Shown: positions 1 to 6,628 of the stretch, piece after piece
Layout of the letters: each line of letters begins with the position of its first letter
Position numbering within the stretch: the first letter of the stretch is position 1
DNA from: an uncultured Actinomycetes bacterium
GTDB taxonomy: Bacteria > Actinomycetota > Acidimicrobiia > Acidimicrobiales > Microtrichaceae
DNA: 13,429 nucleotides
Direction: 5' to 3'
Assembly (NCBI GenBank): GCA_903930035.1
Contig: CAIYXG010000364.1
Span: 1-13,429 of the forward strand
The notes under the pieces: generated by a model
Database searches by the model: none
What the model was told of the DNA's origin: nothing
Seen by the model: the letters and a program-made list of their open reading frames with translations, nothing else
Program-made: the position numbers and the translations under genes

Positions 1-917
1 ACCTGGTCCAGGACAACCAGTGCCTGGGCTACGGGCTGCTCCTCATGGAGCAGATGGGCCTGCCGGTCCTGGGGACGATCCACCACCCCATCACGGTGGA
101 CCGTCGCCTCGAGATGGAGCACGCCGACAACGCCCGCCAGCGTTGGTCCAAGGCCCGCTGGTACGCCTTCACCAAGATGCAGACCCGGGTGGCCAAGCGG
201 CTGCGGCGGGTCATCACCGTGTCGCGGTCGTCGTACAACGACATCTGCAAGGACCACCAGGTGTCGCCGGAGCGCCTGCACATCGTCCCCGTGGGTGTCG
301 ACCCGGACCTGTTCACGCCGATGCCGGGGGTGACGCGCAACCCCAACCAGATCATCTCCACCGCGTCGTCGGACGTGGCCATGAAGGGGCAGCGCTACCT
401 GCTCGAGGCGCTGGCCAAGCTGCGCACCGAGTACCCCGACCTGAAGCTGGTCATGGTGGGCCGCCTCAAGGAGGGCTCGGCGGCCCAGCGCACCATCGAG
501 GAGCTGGACCTGTCCGGCGCCGTCGAGTTCGTGTCGGGCGTCTCGGACGAGCGCATCGTGGAGCTCTACAACGAGTCGGCGTGCGCCGTCGTGCCGTCAC
601 TCTACGAGGGGTTCTCGCTCCCCGCGATCGAGGCCATGAGCACGACCTGCCCCCTGGTCGCCACGAGCGGCGGGGCGATCCCCGAGGTGGCCGGCCCGGA
701 CGGCGAGACCTGCTTCATGGTGGAGCCCGGCGACAGCGACTCGCTCGCGCACGGCATCCGGCGGGCCCTCGAGGACCCCGTGGCGGCCCAGCGGATCGGC
801 GTCGCGGGCCGCGAGCGGGTCATCAACCGCTGGAGCTGGCGGCACACCGCCGTGCGGACCGTCGAGCACTACCGCGCCCTGCTCGACGAGACCGACGGAA
901 CCTCAGGAGCACGCTGA
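1..917 (+). CDS. GT4-family glycosyltransferase, 5'-truncated by window edge
   Basis: The reading frame is open from base 3, before the first in-window ATG at 45, so the gene starts upstream of the window; 304 residues are visible. It looks like a retaining GT-B glycosyltransferase transferring a sugar from an activated donor in the cytoplasm. The C-terminal Rossmann half is complete: a K-G-Q-R-Y-L-L stretch near 390-410, and the donor-site motif S-L-Y-E-G-F-S-L-P-A-I-E-A-M at about 600-640 with the E-x7-E pair of GT4 enzymes, followed by L-V-A-T-S-G-G-A-I-P-E-V. T-I-H-H-P-I near 80 belongs to the acceptor-side domain, whose N-terminal part is missing. Its stop TGA (915-917) overlaps the next gene's ATG, so it heads or sits inside an operon with a methyltransferase and a QW-motif toroid protein. 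Sugar and acceptor cannot be told from sequence. Confidence 0.9.
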   Translation, partial: LVQDNQCLGYGLLLMEQMGLPVLGTIHHPITVDRRLEMEHADNARQRWSKARWYAFTKMQTRVAKRLRRVITVSRSSYNDICKDHQVSPERLHIVPVGVDPDLFTPMPGVTRNPNQIISTASSDVAMKGQRYLLEALAKLRTEYPDLKLVMVGRLKEGSAAQRTIEELDLSGAVEFVSGVSDERIVELYNESACAVVPSLYEGFSLPAIEAMSTTCPLVATSGGAIPEVAGPDGETCFMVEPGDSDSLAHGIRRALEDPVAAQRIGVAGRERVINRWSWRHTAVRTVEHYRALLDETDGTSGAR

Positions 918-1735
918 TGCTGACCGTGGACTACGACCAGCTGGGCCTGGCCCCCGGGGACCTGGTGCTCGACCTGGGCGCGGGCGCCGGCCGGCACTCC
1001 TACGAGTGCTTCCGCCGTGGCGCCCGCGTGGTGTCGCTCGACTACGACTACGACGAGCTGCCCGAGGTCGGCAAGCTGTTCTGGGCCATGAAGGAGGCTG
1101 GCGAGGCGCCGGCCGACGGGCTGGCGGTCTGCCTCAACGGCGACGCCCTGCGCCTGCCGTTCCCCGACAACACCTTCGACCGGGTGATCTGCTCCGAGGT
1201 CTTCGAGCACATTCCCGACGACCGTGGTGCGATGGCCGAGCTGACCCGCATCCTGCGGCCCGGCGGCGTGCTGGCGGCCACCGTGCCGGCGTGGTTCCCC
1301 GAGAAGGTCTGCTGGGCGCTCTCGGCGGAGTACCACGCACCGCTGTCGCAGGGCGGCCACGTGCGGGTCTACACCGAGACCGAGCTGCGGGCCCGGCTGT
1401 CGGAGGCCGGTCTGGAGCCGGGCACCAGCCACCGCGCCCATGCGCTGCACTCGCCCTACTGGTGGCTCAAGTGCGTCGTGGGCCCGACCAACAACCACAA
1501 CGTCCTGGTGCAGGCGTACCACCGGCTGCTCGTGTGGGACATCGCCAAGGCCCCGTTCGTGACCCGCACCACCGAGCGCGTGCTCAACCCGGTGCTGGGC
1601 AAGAGCGTCGTGGTGTACGCCCGCAAGCCGGGGAGCGGGCGTGCACCCACGGCACACGACACTGCGGCCGCCGCCGAGCCGGCGGCCACGCCGGACGCCC
1701 CGACGTCGACGAACGGCAGCACGGTCCATGCCTGA
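917..1735 (+). CDS. Class I SAM-dependent methyltransferase (Methyltransf_11-like)
   Basis: This 272-residue protein starts at the ATG that overlaps the glycosyltransferase stop by one base; an AGGAG at 905-909 lies 7 nt upstream. Motif I is V-L-D-L-G-A-G-A-G-R-H (residues 17-27), with the acidic end of strand 2 at L-D-Y-D (41-44). G-D-A (75-77), F-D-R-V-I-C-S-E-V-F-E-H-I (87-99) and L-R-P-G-G (113-117) complete the Rossmann methyltransferase core. The region 130-235 is a substrate-specific cap with many aromatics (H-S-P-Y-W-W-L-K). The last about 35 residues are an Ala/Pro/Thr-rich low-complexity tail. It probably methylates the glycan or lipid made by its operon partners; this role is inferred only from coupling. 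An alternative is a quinone or small-molecule methyltransferase, since Methyltransf_11 members are hard to tell apart. Confidence 0.9.
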   Translation: MLTVDYDQLGLAPGDLVLDLGAGAGRHSYECFRRGARVVSLDYDYDELPEVGKLFWAMKEAGEAPADGLAVCLNGDALRLPFPDNTFDRVICSEVFEHIPDDRGAMAELTRILRPGGVLAATVPAWFPEKVCWALSAEYHAPLSQGGHVRVYTETELRARLSEAGLEPGTSHRAHALHSPYWWLKCVVGPTNNHNVLVQAYHRLLVWDIAKAPFVTRTTERVLNPVLGKSVVVYARKPGSGRAPTAHDTAAAAEPAATPDAPTSTNGSTVHA

Positions 1736-2831
1736 CCCTGTCCCGCCGCCCGCGGACGGCCACCACCTGGTGGACCTCGACGGTCTGGTGACCGCCGAGC
1801 AGCTCGTGGCGACCGTCGACGCCATCGCCGAGTGGCAGCTGCCCAACGGCATGGTGCCGTGGATCCCGGGCGGCCACGCCGACACCTGGAACCACACCGA
1901 GGCGCTCATGGCCCTCATGCTGGGAGGCCGCCGGGCCGACGCCGAGCGCGGGTTCGACTGGCTCCAGTCGCTGCAGCGCGAGGACGGCGCGTGGCACCAG
2001 TACTACCTGGAGGACTCCGTCGAGCAGGACAAGCTGGACGCCAACTGCTGCGCCTACGTGGCCGCGGGCGCCTGGTTCCACTGGCTCACCTACCGGGACC
2101 GTGGCGCGCTCGAGGCCATGTGGCCCATGGTGCAGAAGGCCATCGACTTCGTCCTGCGGCTCCAGACGCCCCGGGGCGAGATCATCTGGGCCCGTCACGC
2201 CGACGGCACCCCGTGGAGCTTCGCCCTGCTGACCGGGTCGTCGTCGATCTGCCACAGCCTGCGCTGCGCCGTGGCCATCGCCGACGAGCTCGGCCACGAG
2301 CGTCCCGACTGGGAGCTGGCGGCCACCCGCCTGGCCCGGGTCATCCGCAACCACCCGGACGCCTTCGCCCCCAAGCACCGGTGGGCCATGGACTGGTACT
2401 ACCCGGTCCTGTGCGGCGTGATCGTGGGCGAGACCGGCCGTGAGCGCCTGGCCCACCGCCTCGAGGCGTTCACCATCCCGGACTGGGGCATCCGCTGCGT
2501 GTCGGACCGGCCGTGGGTCACGGCGGCCGAGACCTGCGAGTGCGCCATGGCCCACCTGGCCGTCGGCGACGAGGCCACCGCCCGCCAGCTGTTCGGCTGG
2601 GCCCAGCAGCTGCGCGAGGACAACGACCGCTACTGGACCGGCATCGTGCTGCCCGAGGAGGTCCACTTCCCCGGCGGCGAGCAGTCGACCTACACCGCCG
2701 CGGCCATCGTGCTGGCGGCCGACGCCCTCGGCGGGACCTCGGCCACGTCGGGGCTGTTCCGGCGCCACGAGGAGCTCCCCGCCCTGCTCGACGACCCGCC
2801 GCGGGACGCCGACGCCATCGAGCCGACGTGA
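1728..2831 (+). CDS. QW-motif alpha/alpha-toroid protein (prenyltransferase/terpene-cyclase fold)
   Basis: Starting at ATG 1728 (8-bp overlap with the methyltransferase) this gives 367 residues; an upstream ATG at 1641 would add an arginine/proline run that is only the methyltransferase read in another frame. Residues 74-89 match the QW motif of squalene cyclases and prenyltransferase beta subunits: R-G-x2-W-L-x3-Q-x3-G-x-W. A second QW-like unit lies at about 137-154 (K-A-I-D-F-V-L-R-L-Q ... G-E-I-I-W). Conserved-looking Trp/His/Asp patches are W-N-H-T-E-A-L (54-60), D-A-N-C-C-A-Y (104-110) and A-M-D-W-Y-Y-P-V (220-227). There is no D-x-D-D acid motif, and the protein is about half the length of hopene cyclases. 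It may therefore be a single-toroid enzyme, or resemble six-hairpin glycosidases that share the fold. No signal peptide is seen. Substrate unknown; similar proteins are often labelled 'prenyltransferase' on fold alone. Confidence 0.8.
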   Translation: MPDPVPPPADGHHLVDLDGLVTAEQLVATVDAIAEWQLPNGMVPWIPGGHADTWNHTEALMALMLGGRRADAERGFDWLQSLQREDGAWHQYYLEDSVEQDKLDANCCAYVAAGAWFHWLTYRDRGALEAMWPMVQKAIDFVLRLQTPRGEIIWARHADGTPWSFALLTGSSSICHSLRCAVAIADELGHERPDWELAATRLARVIRNHPDAFAPKHRWAMDWYYPVLCGVIVGETGRERLAHRLEAFTIPDWGIRCVSDRPWVTAAETCECAMAHLAVGDEATARQLFGWAQQLREDNDRYWTGIVLPEEVHFPGGEQSTYTAAAIVLAADALGGTSATSGLFRRHEELPALLDDPPRDADAIEPT

Positions 2832-3253
2832 CGCGCCAGACTCGGGCCGTGCGTCGACGTCTGCTCCTCCTCCTGCTGGCCGTGACGGCCGCGCTCGGCG
2901 CCGGCACCGCGCTGGCCCCGGCGGCGGGCGCGCAGCCCGCCGACGACGGCGGCGGCGCCACCACCACCTCGGTGGTGATCGACAACCGCGAGCTGGGCAA
3001 CATCATCCAGAAGCCCAACGCCGGCAAGCCGGCCGAGGACCCCGGCGACCCGGGCGGCTGGCTGCAGGTGTCGCTCTTCTTCCTGATCCTGGGCGTGGTC
3101 GTCCTGCTGGCGCTGGGCGTCGCCCGGCGGTCGAGGACCCTGCGGGAGCGTCGCAAGGCTGCCGGGCTGGACCCGGTGGACGTGGCCCGACGCACCGGGG
3201 AGGGCGTCCGGCACCAGCCGGACCACCCGCCGACGCCCGTCGACTGGTCCTGA
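2828..3253 (+). CDS. Small single-pass membrane protein with signal peptide, unknown function
   Basis: A GTG at 2828 overlaps the previous stop in a GTGA arrangement and gives 141 residues; this start places a basic segment (RQTRAVRRR) directly before a Leu-rich core, as a signal peptide needs. Likely cleavage is after A-A-G-A (about 35). The short exported part (36-79) contains V-V-I-D-N-R-E-L-G-N-I-I and then K-P-N-A-G-K-P-A-E-D-P-G-D-P-G-G-W. A transmembrane helix follows (about 80-99), then a basic cytoplasmic tail (RRSRTLRERRK) and an acidic/proline end. I recognise no catalytic residues. Translational coupling to the glycosyltransferase-methyltransferase-toroid genes suggests an anchor or partner for the pathway at the membrane, which is inference. 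It converges with the next gene, leaving only 6 bp between the stops. Confidence 0.75.
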   Translation: MTRQTRAVRRRLLLLLLAVTAALGAGTALAPAAGAQPADDGGGATTTSVVIDNRELGNIIQKPNAGKPAEDPGDPGGWLQVSLFFLILGVVVLLALGVARRSRTLRERRKAAGLDPVDVARRTGEGVRHQPDHPPTPVDWS

Positions 3254-3264
3254 GCCCCGTCAGG
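3249..3264. terminator. Short hairpin spanning two convergent stop codons
   Basis: CCTGA-GCCCCG-TCAGG forms a 5-bp perfect stem with a 6-nt loop. The left arm holds the TGA of the small membrane protein and the right arm holds, on the minus strand, the TGA of the methyltransferase. There is no U tract on either side, so it is at best a weak bidirectional terminator-like element. Confidence 0.25.
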
Positions 3265-3928
3265 CCGCGGCCGTGCAGCGCAGGACGCGCAGCGAGCCGA
3301 CGGCCGCCACCTCGGTGCACCGGCCGCCCTCGAGCGCCGGGAGGTAGATCCGCACGTACGGCGGGCGACCGCCGTCGGCCGGGTCCGGGAAGACGTCGTG
3401 GATCGCCAGGAGGCCGCCCACGGCCACCTTCGGGGTCCAGCACTCGAAGTCGACCGACGCCGGCTCCTCGCCGTGGCCGCCGTCGATGAACATGAGCGCG
3501 CACGGCGTGGACCAGACCGCCGAGACGGTCGGCGAGCTGCCGACGACCGCCACGACGAAGGGCTCGAGGCCGGCGTGGAAGAGGGTGCGCCGGAAGAACG
3601 GCAGCGTGTCCATACGACCGACCTCGGGGTCGACCAGGTCGGGCTCGTGCCACTCCCACCCCGGCTGGTTCTCCTCGGAACCCCGGTGGTGGTCGACCGC
3701 CACGAGGACGGACCCGACCTCCTTGGCCGCGGCACCCAGGTAGATGCCCGACTTGCCGCAGTAGGAGCCCACCTCCAGCAGGGGGGCGCCCGGGACGGCA
3801 CGGCCGGCGGCCACGCCGGCACGGAACAGGGCCAGGCCCTCGTCGGGCGGCATGAACCCCCGGGCAGCCTCTGCGGCCGCACGGACCGTCGGCTCCATCT
3901 CGACCTGGGCCAGGCCGTCGTCGGTCAT
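3260..3928 (-). CDS. SAM-dependent methyltransferase, CmcI/Methyltransf_24-like
   Basis: This 222-residue protein has the SAM-binding loop L-L-E-V-G-S-Y-C-G-K-S-G-I-Y-L-G (50-65). It continues with the strand-2 acidic end A-V-D-H-H-R-G-S (77-84) and the typical A-L-M-F-I-D-G-G-H (144-152) followed by D-F-E-C-W-T-P-K-V-A-V-G-G-L-L-A-I-H-D (160-178). The FIDGGH and 'GG-xx-xx-HD' pattern is characteristic of class I methyltransferases of the CmcI / Methyltransf_24 type, which include O-methyltransferases acting on sugars and antibiotics. The protein is slightly short for the family. It starts 13 bp after the gtrA-like stop on the same strand, so the two probably form one transcript. Substrate unknown; a sugar or polyketide hydroxyl is possible. 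Confidence 0.85.
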   Translation of the reverse strand: MTDDGLAQVEMEPTVRAAAEAARGFMPPDEGLALFRAGVAAGRAVPGAPLLEVGSYCGKSGIYLGAAAKEVGSVLVAVDHHRGSEENQPGWEWHEPDLVDPEVGRMDTLPFFRRTLFHAGLEPFVVAVVGSSPTVSAVWSTPCALMFIDGGHGEEPASVDFECWTPKVAVGGLLAIHDVFPDPADGGRPPYVRIYLPALEGGRCTEVAAVGSLRVLRCTAAA

Positions 3929-3941
3929 GGTCGGGACCCGC

Positions 3942-4466
3942 TCAGATCGGCACGTCGCCGTGCAGCATGTCGAGGTCGTCCTCGGTCGGCTCCTCGCCGT
4001 GGTGGGTGACCTTGAAGAGCCACCGGTCCAGGATCAGGTAGCGGCCGACCCAGACGATGCCGAAGCCCAGCAGCTGCGCGAAGAACACGGCAACGGCCTC
4101 GACCAGCCCGGACACCTTGCCGTGGACCTGCCGCTCCACCAGCCACGTCAGGCCGGTCGCCGCGCTCACGCCGAGCATCGCTGCGACCCAGAACACGACG
4201 ACCTGCGTCCGCAGGTTGTCCTTGGAGGTCGCCTTCCAGACCAGGTACTTGTTGGCGAAGAAGTTGGGGAACGTGAGGATCGCCGCGCTGGTGATCGACG
4301 CGTAGGTGAAGTTGTTCTCGTTGCCCTTGTACACCGTGGCGGCCAGGACCTGGATCATCAGCTGGCCGACTGGCACGAAGACCACCGACACGGCGGCATA
4401 GCGGAGCTGCTTGCGGCCCTCGTCGGACTTGGCGTGGGCGGCCACCGCCCCCGGGGAGAACTTCAC
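3942..4466 (-). CDS. GtrA-family four-helix membrane protein
   Basis: GtrA-family proteins are small polytopic proteins thought to move undecaprenyl-phosphate-linked sugars across the inner membrane. The 174-residue protein has four hydrophobic segments and the family-typical sequence N-F-F-A-N-K-Y-L-V-W-K at the end of the second. The fourth segment ends in G-R-Y-L-I-L-D-R-W-L-F-K, also typical. I chose the GTG at 4466 rather than the in-frame ATG at 4508. A TACGAT hexamer ends exactly 6 nt before the GTG, the spacing for a leaderless transcript, and the ATG would add an unusual Arg-rich leader (MGSRSGRTLRYDAP). The short acidic C-terminal tail (EEPTEDDLDMLHGD) is cytoplasmic. It probably shares a transcript with the CmcI-like methyltransferase and faces the acyl-CoA thioesterase across a divergent promoter region. 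Confidence 0.85.
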   Translation of the reverse strand: MKFSPGAVAAHAKSDEGRKQLRYAAVSVVFVPVGQLMIQVLAATVYKGNENNFTYASITSAAILTFPNFFANKYLVWKATSKDNLRTQVVVFWVAAMLGVSAATGLTWLVERQVHGKVSGLVEAVAVFFAQLLGFGIVWVGRYLILDRWLFKVTHHGEEPTEDDLDMLHGDVPI

Positions 4467-4478
4467 CGGGGCATCGTA
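4467..4478 (-). promoter_or_regulatory. -10 element of leaderless promoter for gtrA-like gene
   Basis: On the minus strand TACGAT is followed by GCCCCG and then the GTG start. A 6-nt spacer puts the expected transcription start on the G of GTG. This supports the GTG over the upstream ATG, which would lie upstream of the -10. Confidence 0.6.
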
Positions 4479-4480
4479 TC

Positions 4481-4492
4481 GGAGGGTCCTCC
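4481..4492. promoter_or_regulatory. Short inverted repeat between divergent promoters
   Basis: GGAGG-GT-CCTCC lies immediately upstream of the gtrA -10 element and about 35 bp before the thioesterase -10-like element. It could be an operator for the divergent pair, but a GC-rich repeat of this size can occur by chance. Confidence 0.2.
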
Positions 4493-4525
4493 CCGACCGG
4501 CTCCCCATCCGGTCCCGAACGCGGC

Positions 4526-4537
4526 GAGACTGCTCGG
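4526..4537 (+). promoter_or_regulatory. Possible -10 element of leaderless promoter for tesB-like gene
   Basis: GAGACT is followed by a 6-nt spacer GCTCGG and then ATG 4538. It matches the A and final T of TANNNT but not the first T, so it is weaker than the others in this window. Confidence 0.35.
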
Positions 4538-5392
4538 ATGGACCAGCACGCCGTCGACGCCCTCGTGGCCCTCCTCGACCTGGAGCAGCTCGAGGAGGAC
4601 ATCTTCCGGGGGCTCAGCCCCGACGAGGACCGCCAGCGCGTGTTCGGCGGCCAGGTCGCCGGCCAGGCGCTCGTCGCCGGCGCCCGCACCGTCGCTGCCG
4701 AGTACACGCTCCACTCGCTGCACTCGTACTTCCTGCGGCCGGGCGACCCGAACGTGCCGATCCTCTACCTGGTCGACCGCATCCGTGACGGCCGGTCGTT
4801 CGCGACCCGCCGGGTGAGCGCGGTCCAGCACGGCAAGCCGATCTTCCACCTGTCGGCCAACTTCCAGGTGCCCGAGGAAGGGTTCGACCACCAGTTCGAG
4901 ATGCCGGCGGACCTGCCGGACCCGGACTCGCTGCCCGACTTCCACACCCGCATGGCTCCGTTCAAGGAGGAGCTCGCCGCCTTCTACCACCGGCCCCGGC
5001 CCATCGACCTGCGCTACTGCGAGCTCAGCCCGTGGTTCCGCACCGAGCCGCTGCCCCCGTTCCAGCACGTCTGGATCAAGGCCAACGGCGCGCTCCCCGA
5101 CGACCCGCTCGTCCACCTGTGCGTGCTCACCTACGCGTCCGACATGTCGGTGCTCGACACGTCGCTCCTTCCTCACGGCGAGTCGTTCGCCGCCGGCGAG
5201 GTGTTCCTGGCCTCGCTCGACCACGCCATGTGGTTCCACCGGCCGTTCCGGGCCGACGAGTGGCTGCTGTACGCCCAGGACTCGCCGAGCGCCACGGGCG
5301 GCCGCGGCCTGGGCAGAGGTCTGGTCTACGACCGGTCCGGGGTCCTGGTGGCCTCGGTGGTCCAGGAGGGAGTGATCCGTCGTGCGCGGTAG
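4538..5392 (+). CDS. tesB: Acyl-CoA thioesterase II
   Basis: TesB-type double hot-dog thioesterases hydrolyse medium and long acyl-CoA to free acid and CoA in the cytoplasm. The 284 residues cover the whole family length. The N-terminal hot dog has R-V-F-G-G-Q-V-A-G-Q-A-L (34-45) and L-H-S-L-H-S-Y-F-L-R-P-G-D (58-70). The second carries the catalytic set of E. coli TesB: Asp202 in L-T-Y-A-S-D (E. coli D204), Ser226 in A-S-L-D-H-A-M-W-F-H-R-P-F where E. coli has Thr228, and Gln276 in V-V-Q-E-G (E. coli Q278). The Thr-to-Ser change keeps the hydroxyl. Its stop lies 11 bp inside the start of the sugar dehydrogenase gene, so the two are co-transcribed. Possible roles are fatty-acid turnover or release of beta-oxidation dead-end products. 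Confidence 0.93.
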   Translation: MDQHAVDALVALLDLEQLEEDIFRGLSPDEDRQRVFGGQVAGQALVAGARTVAAEYTLHSLHSYFLRPGDPNVPILYLVDRIRDGRSFATRRVSAVQHGKPIFHLSANFQVPEEGFDHQFEMPADLPDPDSLPDFHTRMAPFKEELAAFYHRPRPIDLRYCELSPWFRTEPLPPFQHVWIKANGALPDDPLVHLCVLTYASDMSVLDTSLLPHGESFAAGEVFLASLDHAMWFHRPFRADEWLLYAQDSPSATGGRGLGRGLVYDRSGVLVASVVQEGVIRRAR

Positions 5393-6587
5393 TCGGTTGC
5401 TGGTGGTGGCAGGTCTCGTGCTCCTCGTCGGGGCGGCCGGCTGTTCCTCGGAGCAGGCGGCGCCGGGCACCACGGCGTCGAGCACGGGGTCGTCGAGCAG
5501 CAGGCCGTCCGGCGCAGACGGCAAGGTCGCGCTGGTCCGGACCGGGGCCGACGTCTCGTCGCCCACCGACCTGGTGGCGGCACCCGGCGGGAAGGTGGTC
5601 CTGGTCGCCGAGCGCGCGGGTCGGGTCACGGCGCTCACCGTGGACGGCGACCGGCTCACCGACCCGGTGCAGGTGCTGGACCTGACCGAGCGGGTGGGCA
5701 ACAGCGACGGCGAGCGGGGGCTGCTCGGCATCGCCGTCGCCCCCGACGGCCGGCACCTGTACGCCAGCTACACCCGGGCGGCCGACGGCGCGTCGGTGGT
5801 GGACGAGTACCGCCTGGGCGGCTCCCCGGCCCGGCCGACGGCGGCACCGTCCTCCCGGCGAGAGCTCATGGTGGTGGAACAGCCCTACGCGAACCACAAC
5901 GGCGGCGACATCGCCTTCGGTCCGGACGAGTTCCTCTACGTGGCCCTCGGCGACGGGGGTGCGGCCAAGGACCCCGACGGTCGGGCGCAGGACCTGTTCG
6001 AACCGCTCGGCAAGGTGCTCCGCATCGACCCGGCGCGGGCGGTGCCCGAAGACAACCCGTTCATCGGTCGCGACGACGCGGACGCCCGGATCTGGCTCCG
6101 CGGGGTCCGCAACCCCTGGCGCATCTCGTTCGACCCCGCCAACGGCGACCTGTGGCTCGGCGACGTGGGCGAGAACCGGCTCGAGGAGGTGGACGTCCTG
6201 CGGGCCGCCGACGGCGGCGGCCGGGGCGCCAACCTGGGCTGGGACCTGCGGGAGGGCAACACCGACTTCGACGAGCCCGACCCGGCCCCCGGCGACCCCG
6301 GGCCCCTGACCGAGCCCGTGTACGTCTATCCGCACGGCAACGGCGCGTGCTCGGTGACGGGCGGCGTGGTCTACCGCGGCTCGGAGGTCCCGTCGCTGGT
6401 GGGCCAGTACCTGTTCGCCGACTTCTGCGGCGACGGCGTCCAGGCCCTGGACGCGGCGGCGCCGGACGGCGCCCGTCCGGTCCCGGGCACCGGGCTCACG
6501 AGCATCGTGTCGTTCGGGACCGGCCCCACCGGCGAGGTCTACGTGCTGAGCCTGGAGGAGGGCATCTCCAAGCTCGTGGCGGGCTGA
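5382..6587 (+). CDS. PQQ-dependent sugar dehydrogenase (GSDH family), lipoprotein
   Basis: The protein (401 aa) begins at GTG 5382, overlapping the thioesterase stop, with a purine-rich SD-like AGGAGGG about 11 nt upstream. It has a lipoprotein signal: Arg5, a hydrophobic core, then the lipobox V-G-A-A-G-C with Cys21. A Ser/Thr-rich linker (23-45) tethers a six-bladed beta-propeller. Family hallmarks are E-R-G-L-L-G-I-A-V-A-P-D-G (111-123), N-H-N-G-G-D-I-A-F-G-P-D (171-182) with the likely catalytic base His172, G-V-R-N-P-W-R (241-247), L-G-D-V-G-E-N (259-265) and G-G-V-V-Y-R-G (327-333). Such enzymes oxidise aldoses with PQQ at the outer face of the membrane; the sugar cannot be predicted. 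No PQQ biosynthesis genes are in the window, so the cofactor may be made elsewhere or taken up. Confidence 0.92.
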   Translation: MRGSRLLVVAGLVLLVGAAGCSSEQAAPGTTASSTGSSSSRPSGADGKVALVRTGADVSSPTDLVAAPGGKVVLVAERAGRVTALTVDGDRLTDPVQVLDLTERVGNSDGERGLLGIAVAPDGRHLYASYTRAADGASVVDEYRLGGSPARPTAAPSSRRELMVVEQPYANHNGGDIAFGPDEFLYVALGDGGAAKDPDGRAQDLFEPLGKVLRIDPARAVPEDNPFIGRDDADARIWLRGVRNPWRISFDPANGDLWLGDVGENRLEEVDVLRAADGGGRGANLGWDLREGNTDFDEPDPAPGDPGPLTEPVYVYPHGNGACSVTGGVVYRGSEVPSLVGQYLFADFCGDGVQALDAAAPDGARPVPGTGLTSIVSFGTGPTGEVYVLSLEEGISKLVAG

Positions 6588-6616
6588 CCCGTTCTGACCT
6601 GCGGCCACCCAGCCCG

Positions 6617-6628
6617 TAGGGTGCTCCG
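6617..6628 (+). promoter_or_regulatory. -10 element of leaderless promoter for acyltransferase
   Basis: TAGGGT, then the spacer GCTCCG (6 nt), then ATG 6629. It lies in the 41-bp gap after the sugar dehydrogenase, so the acyltransferase probably has its own transcript. Confidence 0.6.

Noticed and set aside
20..916. Plus-strand frame starting at 20 that runs into the methyltransferase, giving an apparent 571-aa fusion
   Set aside because: The first about 299 residues are the glycosyltransferase read in the wrong frame; the true methyltransferase start is ATG 917.
869..2768. Two long minus-strand frames (869-1918 and 1584-2768) antisense to the methyltransferase and toroid genes
   Set aside because: No recognisable domain, compositionally biased, fully covered by real plus-strand genes.
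2518..3882. 454-codon open frame on the minus strand across the small membrane protein and the CmcI-like methyltransferase
   Set aside because: Arg/Ser/Pro-rich translation without motifs; it overlaps two well-supported genes. Long spurious frames are expected at this GC content.
4467..4508. ATG 4508 as start of the gtrA-like gene
   Set aside because: It adds 14 Arg-rich residues and lies upstream of the TACGAT hexamer that is correctly spaced for GTG 4466.
5127..6608. 493-codon open frame antisense to the thioesterase and sugar dehydrogenase
   Set aside because: The opposite strand encodes two clear families with all key residues; the antisense translation is His/Arg/Gly-rich low complexity.
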